This document shows, in pieces, positions 40,624-50,339 of a stretch of DNA of 64,000 bases. Made by a program: the position numbers and the translations under genes. A model generated the notes under the pieces. That model made no database searches. It was not told the origin of the DNA and saw nothing but the letters and a program-made list of their open reading frames with translations. Numbering within the stretch: the first letter of the stretch is position 1; each line of letters begins with the position of its first letter. The stretch is from Rhodocyclales bacterium (GTDB taxonomy: Bacteria; Pseudomonadota; Gammaproteobacteria; Burkholderiales; Rhodocyclaceae), in the NCBI GenBank assembly GCA_026399435.1, contig JAPLQX010000029.1, positions 1 to 64,000 on the forward strand, in the 5' to 3' direction.

Positions 40624-41997
40624 CTACACTGCGCCGCAGCGATGCAGCACTATTTCGAGCAGGGTTATCCCGAGATCGATTTCTGCCTCGGTAATCAGCA
40701 ACGAGGGCGCGAGGGTAATCACGTTCTTGTAGTAGCCGCCGATATCCAGCACCAGACCGTACTTCTTGTCGCCGACCGGCAGGTCGCCCTTGAGGCCTTC
40801 GTTGAAAACGCGATCCGCAAGCTTTCGGCTGGGGGTGAAGCCGTCGTCTTCGCAAAGCTCGATGCGCAAGGCCATGCCGATGCCGCTGACGTCACCTACG
40901 ACTTTCCAGCGGCTCTTGAGTTCCTGGATTTTTTTCAGGAAATAAGCCCCTTTGGCACGAATCTCCGGTTCGAAATCCTTTTCCTGGGTCATGCGCAGCA
41001 CTTCCAGGGCGCAGGCGGTGCCCAGCGGGTTGGAGGCGAAGGTGGAGTGGGTCGAGCCGGGCGGGAATTTTTCCGGGTTGATCAATTCCTCGCGGGCCCA
41101 GATGCCGGAAATCGGATTGAGGCCATTGGTGATGGCCTTGCCGAAAATGAACACGTCCGGAACGATGCCGAAGTTCTCCCAGGACCACAGCTTGCCGGTG
41201 CGATACACGCCCATCTGGATTTCATCCACCACCAGCAGGATGTTGCGTTCCTTGAGCGTCTGCGCCAGCTTCTGCATGTAACCCTCGGGCGGAATGACGT
41301 AGCCGCCGGTGCCCTGGATGGTCTCGATGTAGAAGGCGCCGAATTCGCATTCGCCGACCTTGTCATCCCAGAACGAGTTGTATTCGGTTTCGAACAGCCG
41401 CTCGAATTCATGATGGCAATAGGTATTGCAGGTCTCCACCTTCATGCCGTAGGGGCAGCGGAAGCAGTAGGGGAAGGGCACGAAGTGCGCGCGATCGGAA
41501 AAATGCCCGTAGCGGCGGCGATAGCGGTAGCTCGAGGTGATCGCCGAAGCGCCCAGGCTGCGACCGTGATAGCCGCCCATGAAGGCGAACTGCATGGTCT
41601 TGCCGGTGTGGTTGCGCACGATCTTGAGCGAGTCATCCACTGCCTGCGCACCGCCGACGTTGAAGTGCACGCGGCCCTTGACGCCATATTTTTCTTCGAT
41701 GTAGCTGCAGATGGTCTCGGCCAGTTCGACCTTTTCCTTGTGCAGATACTGGCAGGCCAGTTGCGGCAGGGTATCGATCTGGCGCTTGAGTTCGTTGTTC
41801 AGGCGCTGGTTCTTGTAGCCGAAGTTGACCGCCGAATACCACATCTGCAGGTCGAGATAGGTAGTGTTGTCCTCGTCGTAAAGATAGCTTCCGTCGCAGG
41901 AGGCGAACACCTTGGGCGGATCGGCGTAATGCACGGTGTCGCCGTAGGAGCAATAGCGCGCATCCTTTTCCAGCAGAGTCAATTTTTTGGGGGCCAT
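40624..41997 (-). CDS. Class III PLP-dependent aminotransferase
   Basis: This 457-residue fold-type I aminotransferase of the ornithine/4-aminobutyrate group has the PLP lysine in FGKAITNG, the aspartate in VVDEIQMG, and FMGGYHGRSLG. A cysteine-rich loop (PYCFRCPYG ... CNTYC) occurs in some GabT-like enzymes. The amino donor and acceptor cannot be told from sequence. It lies 22 nt after the HAD phosphatase stop and 11 nt before the hydrolase start. Confidence 0.88.
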   Translation of the reverse strand: MAPKKLTLLEKDARYCSYGDTVHYADPPKVFASCDGSYLYDEDNTTYLDLQMWYSAVNFGYKNQRLNNELKRQIDTLPQLACQYLHKEKVELAETICSYIEEKYGVKGRVHFNVGGAQAVDDSLKIVRNHTGKTMQFAFMGGYHGRSLGASAITSSYRYRRRYGHFSDRAHFVPFPYCFRCPYGMKVETCNTYCHHEFERLFETEYNSFWDDKVGECEFGAFYIETIQGTGGYVIPPEGYMQKLAQTLKERNILLVVDEIQMGVYRTGKLWSWENFGIVPDVFIFGKAITNGLNPISGIWAREELINPEKFPPGSTHSTFASNPLGTACALEVLRMTQEKDFEPEIRAKGAYFLKKIQELKSRWKVVGDVSGIGMALRIELCEDDGFTPSRKLADRVFNEGLKGDLPVGDKKYGLVLDIGGYYKNVITLAPSLLITEAEIDLGITLLEIVLHRCGAV

Positions 41998-42019
41998 GAA
42001 TGATCCGGGAGCAAGGAGG

Positions 42020-42688
42020 TCAGGCGACGAGGGAAAGGTTCATGGGCGGATGAGCGTCCCATTTCCTGACGACGGCCAGTACATCTTCGAAGTTGTCGAA
42101 GGGAATGTGTCCAATGTTATTTGCCACACAATAGGCGAGCAGGGATTTCTTGGCGAAAACAACATCGGCACGGCGCGCCAGGCAGATATCGGACTTGCCG
42201 TCACCGATCAGGACCATCAGTCCGCCCAGAGGTTGCGCCAGGTCGCGCGCCACGGCGCATTTGCAGACGCCATTGCCGGCGGCGCAATGGGCGTCGAGAT
42301 GGGGAAAGGCAATGTCGATTCCGTCGGCGACGAAATCCAGCCGGTTGGCAAAGACAGGGATGTTGGGCAGCCCGGCCTTGTGGGTGGCGACTTGAATCGG
42401 GTGATCCAGGCCGTCGCTGACGATGGCCACGGCGGCATATCGACATACATGATGGTAGAAAGGCAGGAAGGAGGCGTCGAGTTCGATGGACTGGAAAAAT
42501 TCTTCCAGCGTTTCCCGGTCGGCCCGCACCATGCGAATCTGCCGCCCCATGCACTCTACCGCCGTAATGCGCTCCTGCAGCCAGTCCTGCTCGACATCCT
42601 TCCATGCCGCAGGGGCGAACTTTTCCAGCAGGGAGTCGACCGTATCCCTTAGCGCCAGCGTGCCATCAAAATCGATAACAAATAACAT
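42020..42688 (-). CDS. HAD-IB family phosphatase (MtnX/SerB-like)
   Basis: This 222-residue HAD phosphatase has motif I DFDGTLALRD, motif II in AIVSDG and motif III/IV in IGDGKSDICLA. A cysteine cluster (HCAAGNGVCKC) sits in the cap or core. HAD-IB enzymes act on small phosphomonoesters such as phosphoserine. The start MLFVIDFDG is chosen because family proteins begin just before motif I. It is the first gene of the five-gene minus-strand run. Confidence 0.85.
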   Translation of the reverse strand: MLFVIDFDGTLALRDTVDSLLEKFAPAAWKDVEQDWLQERITAVECMGRQIRMVRADRETLEEFFQSIELDASFLPFYHHVCRYAAVAIVSDGLDHPIQVATHKAGLPNIPVFANRLDFVADGIDIAFPHLDAHCAAGNGVCKCAVARDLAQPLGGLMVLIGDGKSDICLARRADVVFAKKSLLAYCVANNIGHIPFDNFEDVLAVVRKWDAHPPMNLSLVA

Positions 42689-43032
42689 TCGCTTATACAA
42701 ACCTCTTCGTGCGATCGGACCCCGTCGCATTGACTACGCGACCAGGGATCCTTCTTGGCAGGGAGTTTCAAGCGTTGTACCGCGCTAGTCCTTATTGTTT
42801 TTTTGTGCGCAGCGACTGGCCAGGCGACATGATAGCCGATGTTTGCCTTTGGACTGGCCGCGGCTACCGTTTGTCCGGCAAGGCCAAGACTTCTGCCGAA
42901 GCCGGCTCCGTTTTGGTTACAGCCGGTGCGCTTAACGCCGATCAGGCCGGCGTTAGCCTTCACTGAAACTCGGCTGCGCCTCATTTTGATTTATGCTGTT
43001 GATCCTTGGTCAAGGAAAAATCAGGTACCGTC
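42689..43032. other. Intergenic region between divergent HAD phosphatase and cNMP-GGDEF genes
   Basis: This 344-nt non-coding stretch is less GC-rich than its surroundings. It contains an 8-bp hairpin (TAACGCCG / CGGCGTTA, 42933-42955) and a seven-T tract followed by GTGC (42798-42808). Promoters for both flanking genes must lie here, but no convincing -35/-10 pair was found. Small open frames in it have no protein-like features. Confidence 0.5.
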
Positions 43033-43977
43033 ATGATCGACAGCGAAGACCGTCAACGTATCGAACGCGTCAACTTGTTCGCCGGCGTCAGCCTGGAAAG
43101 CGTCGAGCACTTGTTCGAACACTGCTATCGGCTGGATCTTGAACGCGGCCAACATCTGCTGGAAGCCGGTGCGGCCAACAGCAATCTGTATCTGATTCTT
43201 GACGGCGAGCTGCGCGTTTACCTGAGCGATCGCAACCTGCCTCCGCATGCGGTGTTCGGTGCCGGCGATTGCGTCGGCGAGATGTCGCTGCTGGATGGCC
43301 AGACGGCCTCCGCCCTGGTGCTGGCGGCGAGGGAAACGCGACTGCTCGCGGTGCCGCGAGACGCGCTCTGGTCGCTGGTGGATTGCTCCCACGGTGTGGC
43401 GCGCAACCTGTTGGCGATTCTTTCAGGGCGCATGCGCGACACGAGCCAGGCGCTGGTCGCCGCGCAGAGCCAGAGTCTCGAATTCGAACAGGCCACGAGC
43501 GTCGATGCGCTGACCGGAATCCACAATCGGCGCTGGGCGCTCGAGGCGTTTCCGCGCGCCATCGCTCGTTGCGACCACGACCACGACCCGCTCTGCCTGA
43601 TCATCGCCGATATCGATTTGTTCAAGCATTTCAATGAGCGCTTCGGCCACCTCGCCGGCGATGCGGTATTGCGTCGCATGGCGCGCCGCCTGGCCGACGG
43701 TTTGCGCCCCCAGGACCTGATTGCCCGCTACGGCGGTGAGGAATTCCTGATCCTGCTGCCGCATGCGACGGTGGATGAGGCGCTGCCGATTGCCGAGCGC
43801 CTGCGCGAACTGGTGGCGATCGGCAGCGGGCTGCAGGCAGGTCAGGGCGTGACGCTCAGTTGCGGTGTGGCCCAGATGTTCCGCGGCGAAACGCTCGAGG
43901 AACTGCTGTCCCGCGTCGATGCTGCCTTGCAGCGCGCCAAGGAAGACGGCCGCGACCGGGTTGAAATCGCCGGCTGA
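43033..43977 (+). CDS. Cyclic-nucleotide-binding-domain diguanylate cyclase
   Basis: This cytosolic protein of 314 residues has an N-terminal cNMP-binding (Crp-like) fold (about residues 12-125, FGAGDCVGEMSLLDGQTASA) and a C-terminal GGDEF domain. The active motif is RYGGEEF, with an inhibitory RxxD (RPQD) five residues earlier, so it probably makes c-di-GMP with product inhibition. ATG 43033 is chosen; a TTG at 43006 is open but lacks a ribosome site. It ends immediately against the convergent tldD stop. Confidence 0.9.
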   Translation: MIDSEDRQRIERVNLFAGVSLESVEHLFEHCYRLDLERGQHLLEAGAANSNLYLILDGELRVYLSDRNLPPHAVFGAGDCVGEMSLLDGQTASALVLAARETRLLAVPRDALWSLVDCSHGVARNLLAILSGRMRDTSQALVAAQSQSLEFEQATSVDALTGIHNRRWALEAFPRAIARCDHDHDPLCLIIADIDLFKHFNERFGHLAGDAVLRRMARRLADGLRPQDLIARYGGEEFLILLPHATVDEALPIAERLRELVAIGSGLQAGQGVTLSCGVAQMFRGETLEELLSRVDAALQRAKEDGRDRVEIAG

Positions 43978-45447
43978 CTAGCCCGTTCCACCCACCGTCA
44001 GCCCGTCGATGCGCACGGTCGGCTGGCCGACGCCGACTGGCACGCTCTGGCCTTCCTTGCCGCAGGTGCCGACGCCCGAATCGAGCGCCATGTCGTTCCC
44101 GATCATGGAGACGCGGTTCATCGCGTCGGGGCCGTTGCCGATCAGCGTGGCGCCCTTGACCGGGGTGGTGATCCTGCCGTTTTCGATCAGATAGGCCTCG
44201 GCGGTCGAAAAGACGAATTTTCCGCTGGTGATGTCTACCTGTCCGCCGCCGAAGTTGGCGGCATACAGACCCTTCTTCACCGACTTGATGATTTCCTCGG
44301 GATCGTGGTTGCCATTGAGCATCGTGGTGTTGGTCATGCGCGGCAGCGGCAGATGGGCAAAGGACTCGCGGCGCGCATTGCCGGTGATGGGGACGCCCAT
44401 CAGGCGGGCATTCAGCGTGTCCTGCAGGTAAGCCACGAGAATGCCGTCTTCGATCAACACGGTACGTTGCGTCGGGTTGCCTTCGTCGTCGATGGTCAGC
44501 GATCCCCGGCGGTCGGCGATCGTGCCGTCATCGACCACGGTGACGCCTTTCGCCGCGACGCGCTGGCCGATGCGTCCGGCAAAGGTCGAGCTGCCCTTGC
44601 GGTTGAAGTCGCCCTCCAGACCGTGGCCGACCGCCTCGTGGAGCAGGATGCCGGGCCAGCCCGGGCCCAGTACCACGGTCATTTCGCCGGCCGGCGCGGG
44701 CTTCGCGGCAAGATTGACGCTGGCCTGATGCACGGCGCGGCTGGCGTAGTCATGCAGCACGGCATCGGTGAAATAGGCGTAATCGAAACGACCGCCGCCG
44801 CCAGCGGAACCCTGTTCGCGCCTGCGCCCGGTGCCAACCCCGTCTTCCATGATGACGGAGATCGAAACCCGCACCAGCGGCCGCACATCGGCTGCCATAT
44901 GGCCATCGGCGCGGGCCACCAGCACGACTTCCCAGGTGCCGGCGATGCTGGCCATGACTTCCCTGACGCGCGGATCGGCGGCGCGCGCCATGGTTTCGAG
45001 GCGCTCCAGCAGCGTGACCTTGGCGGCATCGTCGAGCGAGGCGATCGGATCGTTGCCGGCATAGAGCGGCGCCGGTTGCCTGCTTCGGCGCAGCAGCGGC
45101 GCCAGGCGCTGGGCGCCCGCTGCGGCAATCGCGCGGGTCGTGTTGGCGGCCGCCTTCAGTGCCTCCAGGCTGATGTCATCGGAGTAGGCAAAGGCAGTTT
45201 TCTCACCGGATATCGCGCGCACGCCGACGCCCTGTTCGATATTGAAACTGCCCGACTTGACGATGCCTTCTTCCAGACTCCAGGCTTCGGAGCGGGCGTA
45301 CTGGAAATACAGGTCGGCGTAATCGACATGATTGCCGAAGAGCTGGCCGAACACGCGTTCGAGCATATGGGGCGCCAGGCCGTGCGGTTTGAGCAGGACT
45401 TGTTCGGCAACTTCGAAGTGAGGTATGGGGCTGGCGGGAGCGTTCAT
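43978..45447 (-). CDS. tldD: Metalloprotease TldD
   Basis: TldD forms a heterodimeric zinc protease with TldE/PmbA that trims unfolded or modified peptides. The 489-residue protein has the HExxxH zinc motif ([13 protein letters not shown]) and the C-terminal [16 protein letters not shown]. It lies downstream of the Nit-type amidase and yhdP on the same strand, a common betaproteobacterial order. No tldE is in this window. Confidence 0.95.
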   Translation of the reverse strand: MNAPASPIPHFEVAEQVLLKPHGLAPHMLERVFGQLFGNHVDYADLYFQYARSEAWSLEEGIVKSGSFNIEQGVGVRAISGEKTAFAYSDDISLEALKAAANTTRAIAAAGAQRLAPLLRRSRQPAPLYAGNDPIASLDDAAKVTLLERLETMARAADPRVREVMASIAGTWEVVLVARADGHMAADVRPLVRVSISVIMEDGVGTGRRREQGSAGGGGRFDYAYFTDAVLHDYASRAVHQASVNLAAKPAPAGEMTVVLGPGWPGILLHEAVGHGLEGDFNRKGSSTFAGRIGQRVAAKGVTVVDDGTIADRRGSLTIDDEGNPTQRTVLIEDGILVAYLQDTLNARLMGVPITGNARRESFAHLPLPRMTNTTMLNGNHDPEEIIKSVKKGLYAANFGGGQVDITSGKFVFSTAEAYLIENGRITTPVKGATLIGNGPDAMNRVSMIGNDMALDSGVGTCGKEGQSVPVGVGQPTVRIDGLTVGGTG

Positions 45448-45464
45448 GGCTATCCTTTTGGTTC

Positions 45465-46259
45465 TTACAGTATGCGGTGTTTCAGGGCGGGAAGGCTGGC
45501 CCTGATGTCGACCAGGCGTTCCCGGTTCAGTTCAGCAATGACCACGCCTTCGCCCTTGTCCATGCGTGCCAGTACTTCGCCCCAGGGATCGATGACCATG
45601 CTGTTGCCATGGGTCATGCGTCCGTTCGGATGCTGGCCGCCTTGCGCCGCGGCCAGAACATAACACTGGTTCTCCACCGCGCGGGCGCGCAGCAGCATTT
45701 CCCAGTGGGCGCGGCCGGTGGTATCGGTGAAGGCGGACGGCAGGACCAGCAGATCAAGCTCGCCCATGGCGCGGAACAGTTCCGGAAAGCGCAGGTCGTA
45801 GCAGATGGCGATGCCGACGCGTCCCAGCGGCGAGTCGAAGCTCACGACCTGGTCCCCGCGTTCGATGGTGGCGGCTTCGTCGTAGGCTTCGTCACCCTTC
45901 TTGAAGCCGAACAGATGGATCTTGTCGTAGCGCGCGACGCGCTGGCCTTGGGGATCGAACACCAGGCAGGCGTTGCGCAGCTTGGCCGGGTCATCCGCGC
46001 GCAGTGGAATCGAGCCGCCGATCAGCCACAGGCCGTGTTTCTTTGCGGCGCCGGCGAGAAAATCCTGGATCGGCCCGCTTCCATCCATTTCGCGCGCCGC
46101 CAGCCGGTCCGCGTCGGTGGCGCCGATCAGCGGAAAGTATTCGGGCAGGGCGACAAGCTGCGCGCCCGCTGCAGCCGCCTCGGCAATCAGGCATCCGGCG
46201 GTGGCGAGATTCGGCGCCACGTCCGGCCCTGAAATCATCTGCACTGCGGCGATTTTCAT
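45465..46259 (-). CDS. Carbon-nitrogen hydrolase, Nit1-like (probable deaminated-glutathione amidase)
   Basis: This 264-residue nitrilase-superfamily amidase has the Glu-Lys-Cys triad in LPEYFPL, KIHLFGF and CYDLRFPE. The [14 protein letters not shown] segment and the [11 protein letters not shown] stretch fit Nit1/NitA-type amidases that repair deaminated glutathione; that specificity is inferred. The ATG overlaps the yhdP stop by 4 nt. Confidence 0.9.
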   Translation of the reverse strand: MKIAAVQMISGPDVAPNLATAGCLIAEAAAAGAQLVALPEYFPLIGATDADRLAAREMDGSGPIQDFLAGAAKKHGLWLIGGSIPLRADDPAKLRNACLVFDPQGQRVARYDKIHLFGFKKGDEAYDEAATIERGDQVVSFDSPLGRVGIAICYDLRFPELFRAMGELDLLVLPSAFTDTTGRAHWEMLLRARAVENQCYVLAAAQGGQHPNGRMTHGNSMVIDPWGEVLARMDKGEGVVIAELNRERLVDIRASLPALKHRIL

Positions 46260-49200
46260 TTCTTCTCCTCCGTCGTTTTCGGTTGCGCCTTCCCCAGCTT
46301 TTCCACTTTCGGGTCGGCCCAGCCGCCTGTCACGCCGTATTCGAAGGCGAAGGCCCGATCGAGGGGGTCTCTGAGAATCTTCTGCGCTGCCCAGACGACC
46401 GCTCCGGCCAGCGGGTTGGCGATCATGGTTCCGACCGCAATCGATTCGCCCACGGCCGGCTGGACGCGCACCTTGAGGCTCTGCGTTTCGGCCACGAGAT
46501 TGACCGAGCCGCTCATCAACACTTTTGCTGACGGGCCCTGGATTTGGAGCTCCTTCGTTTCCATCACGCCTCGCGCGACGGAAAATTGGCCGTCGATGTT
46601 GTCGAAGGCAAAGCCTTCGCTGAAGATATCGCGAAAATCCAGCGTGATGCGGCGCGGCAGGGATTGCAGGCTGAGAATCCCGAGCAGGCGACCGACGCCA
46701 GGTTCGAGCTTGACGAACTGGCCGCCGGAGGCGGCGAGGTCGAAGTTGCCGCCGAGGGTCGGATAGTCGATGGTGAAGGGCGAACCGGTCCATGACAGGT
46801 TGCCGGAGAGGTTGGCGCTGCCGCGCCGCACCGTGTTCGGGTAGCCGATGCGTGCCAGCAGTTTCTCTATGCTCTTGGCGTCGAGCTTGAACTCGATGCG
46901 GGTGTCGGGCTGGGTCGGACTGGGCCGCCAGTGCCCCGTGGCCTCCAGCGTGCCATCGTCGTTCTTCACATCGATTTTGGTGTTCCAGTAGCCCTCGCGA
47001 TTTTCGGCAGCGATGCGCACGGCGCCGAGCGCCCGATCCTTGAACGAAAGCTGGTCGACCGTGATGTCGAGCGCGGGAATCCGGTCAATCACCTCGGTGG
47101 CCTTGGCTTGCAGCACTGCCGGCGTCGCGACCGCTTCGGGAATCGAAAACTGGGCAATGCGCCCGGACAGCTTGCCGCCGCCGGCGCTGTTCCACTCGAA
47201 GTTGCCAGCCAGTTCGCGGCTCTTCAGCTCGAAGCGTGTACCGGGTGCGCCTTCGGGCCGGCTGCCGTTGATGCGCACTTCATGAAAGCTCTTGTCGAGC
47301 AGGCTCAGCTCGGCCGTACGCAGGTCGAACTGCACGGCAGGCAGGGGCGGCAGCATCGATTCGCCTTGAGCCGTGCCGTTGCCCTGCAGCAGCTTGCGCC
47401 AGAAATCGGCGTTGATGCGCGGCAGATTCACGGCCACCAGCAGGCTGCGCTCGGGTGAGGTGGCGCTGACATCGCCGACGGCCAGCAGGCCGCGCATGAT
47501 CGCCGGCGGGCTGCTGTCGTGGCGGCGCACGAGATTGAAACGCAAGGCGCGACCGAGGCTGATGTCGATCATGTCCTGCGCCGCGGCAGGAGTTATGCCT
47601 CCGGCGGAGCCGGGGGCGGTATCCCTCGCGGACGGCGCTCGCGCTACGGCCGCACCGGCTCTGGCGCCGTTGCGTGGCGCGGCATCGGGTGGCGGCTTGC
47701 GTTCGAAGCTGAAGGCCAGTGCATCGGTGGCCGATTTGTTGAAGGGCTCCGGCAGGCTCGATGAGAGTCCGATCAGATTCGAGCTCAGCTTCACCTCCGC
47801 GGATTTCTTCCTTACCCGCACGTTGCCGGTCCATTTTGCGCTGCCCGCCAGATGTTCGAACACGGGATGCGCAAACTGTCGTCGCAGCGTGGCGATGTTG
47901 ACTTCTCCGCTGGCGCTGACCTGGACGTTGCCATCGCCCGCTGTCCGCAGGTCCACAGTCAGCGGCGTGCCCAGCAGGGTGCCGCGAATGCCGCGTGCTT
48001 CCAGATGATTGGCGGAAAAGTGCAAGGTGCCGCGAACCTCGGCCAGCGGTGCCAGGTCGCTGTCGACCGTCAGGCGGTTGCCATCGAAACGATAGCTGCC
48101 GTCGACGGCGGAATTGCTCAGTTGCCGCAATGGCAGCTTGAGCTTGAGATCGAGTTCGCCGCTGCCTTCCGCCTTCATCTCTTCGGTGAAATGATCGATC
48201 CGCTCGCCGACCGGACTGGCCTCGATGAAGCGCAGGAAGTCCGCCGTCGGTCCGGCGGCCTTGCCGGTCACGATCAGCAGCTCGTCCGCCTGTTCGATAT
48301 CGGCAATCTCGGCGCGCACTTCACGCAAGTCGACGCCGAAGATTTTTCCGCTCTTGCCGGTGATCAGCATGCGTGGGCCTGCGAACAGCAATTCGCCCTC
48401 GATACCGTTGATTTCCGGCCAGCTGCCGGCATATTTCAGGCTTGCGTCGTGGAACTTGCCGCGCACTTCGAACACGCCGCCCTTGCCGTCGCGGAAAGGA
48501 AACTGGCGCAAGTCGCCGCGCAACTTCAGCGTTGCTTCGGTCGCTTTGCCGCCAATGATGGCGACGCGCAGCCAGTCGCGCACGTTCTTGCCCACGGCCA
48601 GCGGCATGTAGCGCCAGACGCTCTCGCCGCTGCCGCGCGTGAGGCGTGCGTCGAGCTCGATCGCGCCCGGCCCTTCGGGGAGGGCATGCCAGTTGCCGCT
48701 GCCTTCCCCGGCGGCATCCTTGTTGTGGAAGGTCGCCTTGCGCAGATTCACCCGCAAACCATCGGCGGCGCCGGTGCCGATGCGCCAGTCGAGGTCGGCG
48801 GCGAAGGCTTCCAGGTCCAGTTTCGGATCGGCGAATACGGTGGGCAGTACGAAAGTCGCGCGCTGTCCGTCGAGCTTGAGGGTACCGGCTTTTTCGTTGC
48901 CGTCGATGCGGCCATTGATGCCGGAAATGCCCGGGACCGGTCCCAGGGCAGTCAGTCCGAGGCCTTCGAAGCGGCTCTTGACGCTCCATGTCTGAAGCGC
49001 TCCGGGATTGTCGGCAACGCCCTTCCAGTCCAGTTTCAGGTCGAAGACGCGGCCGTGCGGTGCGTGGCGCGCGAGGCGCGCGCGGCTGGCGTCGTCGAGC
49101 GGCAGATGCGCGGCGAGACTCGCCAGTGCGTCGAGATCGAGGCCGTTGGCACTGGCCGTGCCCTGCGGCGGACGGTTGGCGGCGACGTCTTGCCAAGCCA

Positions 49201-50269
49201 CTTTCAGGTCCGTGGGTTGCAGCGCCAGACCATCCCGGGTCGCCAGCGTCAGGTGTTTCAGTTCGGCTTCAAAACCGCCGTCGAGGCGGCGTCCGGCGAG
49301 GCGCCCGTCAAGCCGGAGCAGGTCCAGTTCCGGCAGGTCGGGACGCAGTTGCAGGCGCAGGTCTGCCAGGCGCACATCGGCGGTGGCCGAGCTTAATTGC
49401 TTGTCGGCAAATTCCAGCCACAGTCTCAGGGCGCCGCTGCCTTGCGGCAAGGCGACCGGATAGTCGACCCAGGCGCGCCAGCCGGCGAGGTCGGCATAGT
49501 CCAGTTCCGTGTAGACCTCCCCTTTCCAGGTTTCAAGCTGATCCAGGTCGCGCCCCTTGAAATCACCGCGGACGTCGATTCGCGCCGCCAGTTGGCGTGG
49601 GGGCTCGGCGGTCAGGCCAAAGCGATGGCGATTGCCGCTGTTGTCGAGCCGAAAATTAAGGTGTTTCAATTCCAGGGGCGCCGCGCCGCGCAACTCGTCG
49701 TGCCAGGCGATGCTCGCATCGCTGATGATGACGCGCTCCTGTGCCAGCAACCAGTCGGTGAAGTCCGCTTCGTCGTTCGGCTGCGGCGTGATTTCAAGCC
49801 CGGCGGCGAAGAAGCGCCCGTCGCGGTCGCGGCGCAGCAGCAGCGTCGGCGCGTTCAGCTCCAGCCGTGCCAGGCGAAGCTGGAAGTGCCACAGCGAACT
49901 CCATGACAGCTCGGCGCCGACCTGATCGAAAGCCAGCGCGGTACGGCCCTGAGTGTCACGAATCTCGAAGCCTTCAAGATTCAGCGCGGGGCGCAGGCCG
50001 GCCCAGTGCGTCTCGATCCGGCGAATGGCGACCGGGCGATTGATCGCGCTGCTGATCATTTGCTCGACATCGCCGCGATAGCTTTCGATCTGCGGCAGGA
50101 TCGCGTAGCGCAAGGCCAGCAGCAGCAGGGCAAAGGCGAAGTAGCCCAGCGTCAGCCCCCACAGGAGCACGCGCAGCACAACCCCGAGCCTTGGGTAGGC
50201 TTCGGGCAACTGGCGCACACGGGAAAGCAGTTGGGAAATGATGGGCTTGTCGGTTCTTGATGCTGACAT
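46256..50269 (-). CDS. yhdP: YhdP family AsmA-like envelope protein
   Basis: This very large protein (about 1,337 residues) has one N-terminal transmembrane helix (about residues 28-52). A long periplasmic AsmA-like/DUF3971 region follows, built of repetitive beta-strands with the C-terminal segment VGRLLGILSLQSLPRRITLDFRD. In E. coli, YhdP, TamB and YdbH carry phospholipids to the outer membrane. ATG 50269 is preferred; the frame is open to 50329 but overlaps a candidate promoter. It is divergent from glnE. Confidence 0.9.
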   Translation of the reverse strand: MSASRTDKPIISQLLSRVRQLPEAYPRLGVVLRVLLWGLTLGYFAFALLLLALRYAILPQIESYRGDVEQMISSAINRPVAIRRIETHWAGLRPALNLEGFEIRDTQGRTALAFDQVGAELSWSSLWHFQLRLARLELNAPTLLLRRDRDGRFFAAGLEITPQPNDEADFTDWLLAQERVIISDASIAWHDELRGAAPLELKHLNFRLDNSGNRHRFGLTAEPPRQLAARIDVRGDFKGRDLDQLETWKGEVYTELDYADLAGWRAWVDYPVALPQGSGALRLWLEFADKQLSSATADVRLADLRLQLRPDLPELDLLRLDGRLAGRRLDGGFEAELKHLTLATRDGLALQPTDLKVAWQDVAANRPPQGTASANGLDLDALASLAAHLPLDDASRARLARHAPHGRVFDLKLDWKGVADNPGALQTWSVKSRFEGLGLTALGPVPGISGINGRIDGNEKAGTLKLDGQRATFVLPTVFADPKLDLEAFAADLDWRIGTGAADGLRVNLRKATFHNKDAAGEGSGNWHALPEGPGAIELDARLTRGSGESVWRYMPLAVGKNVRDWLRVAIIGGKATEATLKLRGDLRQFPFRDGKGGVFEVRGKFHDASLKYAGSWPEINGIEGELLFAGPRMLITGKSGKIFGVDLREVRAEIADIEQADELLIVTGKAAGPTADFLRFIEASPVGERIDHFTEEMKAEGSGELDLKLKLPLRQLSNSAVDGSYRFDGNRLTVDSDLAPLAEVRGTLHFSANHLEARGIRGTLLGTPLTVDLRTAGDGNVQVSASGEVNIATLRRQFAHPVFEHLAGSAKWTGNVRVRKKSAEVKLSSNLIGLSSSLPEPFNKSATDALAFSFERKPPPDAAPRNGARAGAAVARAPSARDTAPGSAGGITPAAAQDMIDISLGRALRFNLVRRHDSSPPAIMRGLLAVGDVSATSPERSLLVAVNLPRINADFWRKLLQGNGTAQGESMLPPLPAVQFDLRTAELSLLDKSFHEVRINGSRPEGAPGTRFELKSRELAGNFEWNSAGGGKLSGRIAQFSIPEAVATPAVLQAKATEVIDRIPALDITVDQLSFKDRALGAVRIAAENREGYWNTKIDVKNDDGTLEATGHWRPSPTQPDTRIEFKLDAKSIEKLLARIGYPNTVRRGSANLSGNLSWTGSPFTIDYPTLGGNFDLAASGGQFVKLEPGVGRLLGILSLQSLPRRITLDFRDIFSEGFAFDNIDGQFSVARGVMETKELQIQGPSAKVLMSGSVNLVAETQSLKVRVQPAVGESIAVGTMIANPLAGAVVWAAQKILRDPLDRAFAFEYGVTGGWADPKVEKLGKAQPKTTEEKK

Positions 50270-50295
50270 TGAGGGAGGCTGCGCCTGCCCCACGT

Positions 50296-50335
50296 TAAAA
50301 TGGGCGATCACAGCGCGCTTTAGGCACAAATTCTA
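50296..50335. promoter_or_regulatory. Divergent -10 boxes for glnE and yhdP
   Basis: TAAAAT on the plus strand (50296-50301) precedes glnE by about 39 nt. TAGAAT on the minus strand (50330-50335) precedes yhdP. The boxes face so that predicted transcripts would overlap by roughly 15 nt at their 5' ends. No consensus -35 was seen for either. Confidence 0.4.
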
Positions 50336-50339
50336 ACCG

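Noticed and set aside
40642-42003. 453-codon plus-strand frame opposite the aminotransferase
   Set aside because: The minus-strand aminotransferase has complete catalytic motifs; the plus frame has none.
42709-42966. 85-codon open frame in the 42.7-43.0 kb gap
   Set aside because: No ribosome site and no protein-like hydrophobic or motif pattern; it lies over a probable promoter region.
47852-49396. 514-codon plus-strand frame inside yhdP
   Set aside because: It is an antisense shadow of a conserved envelope protein.
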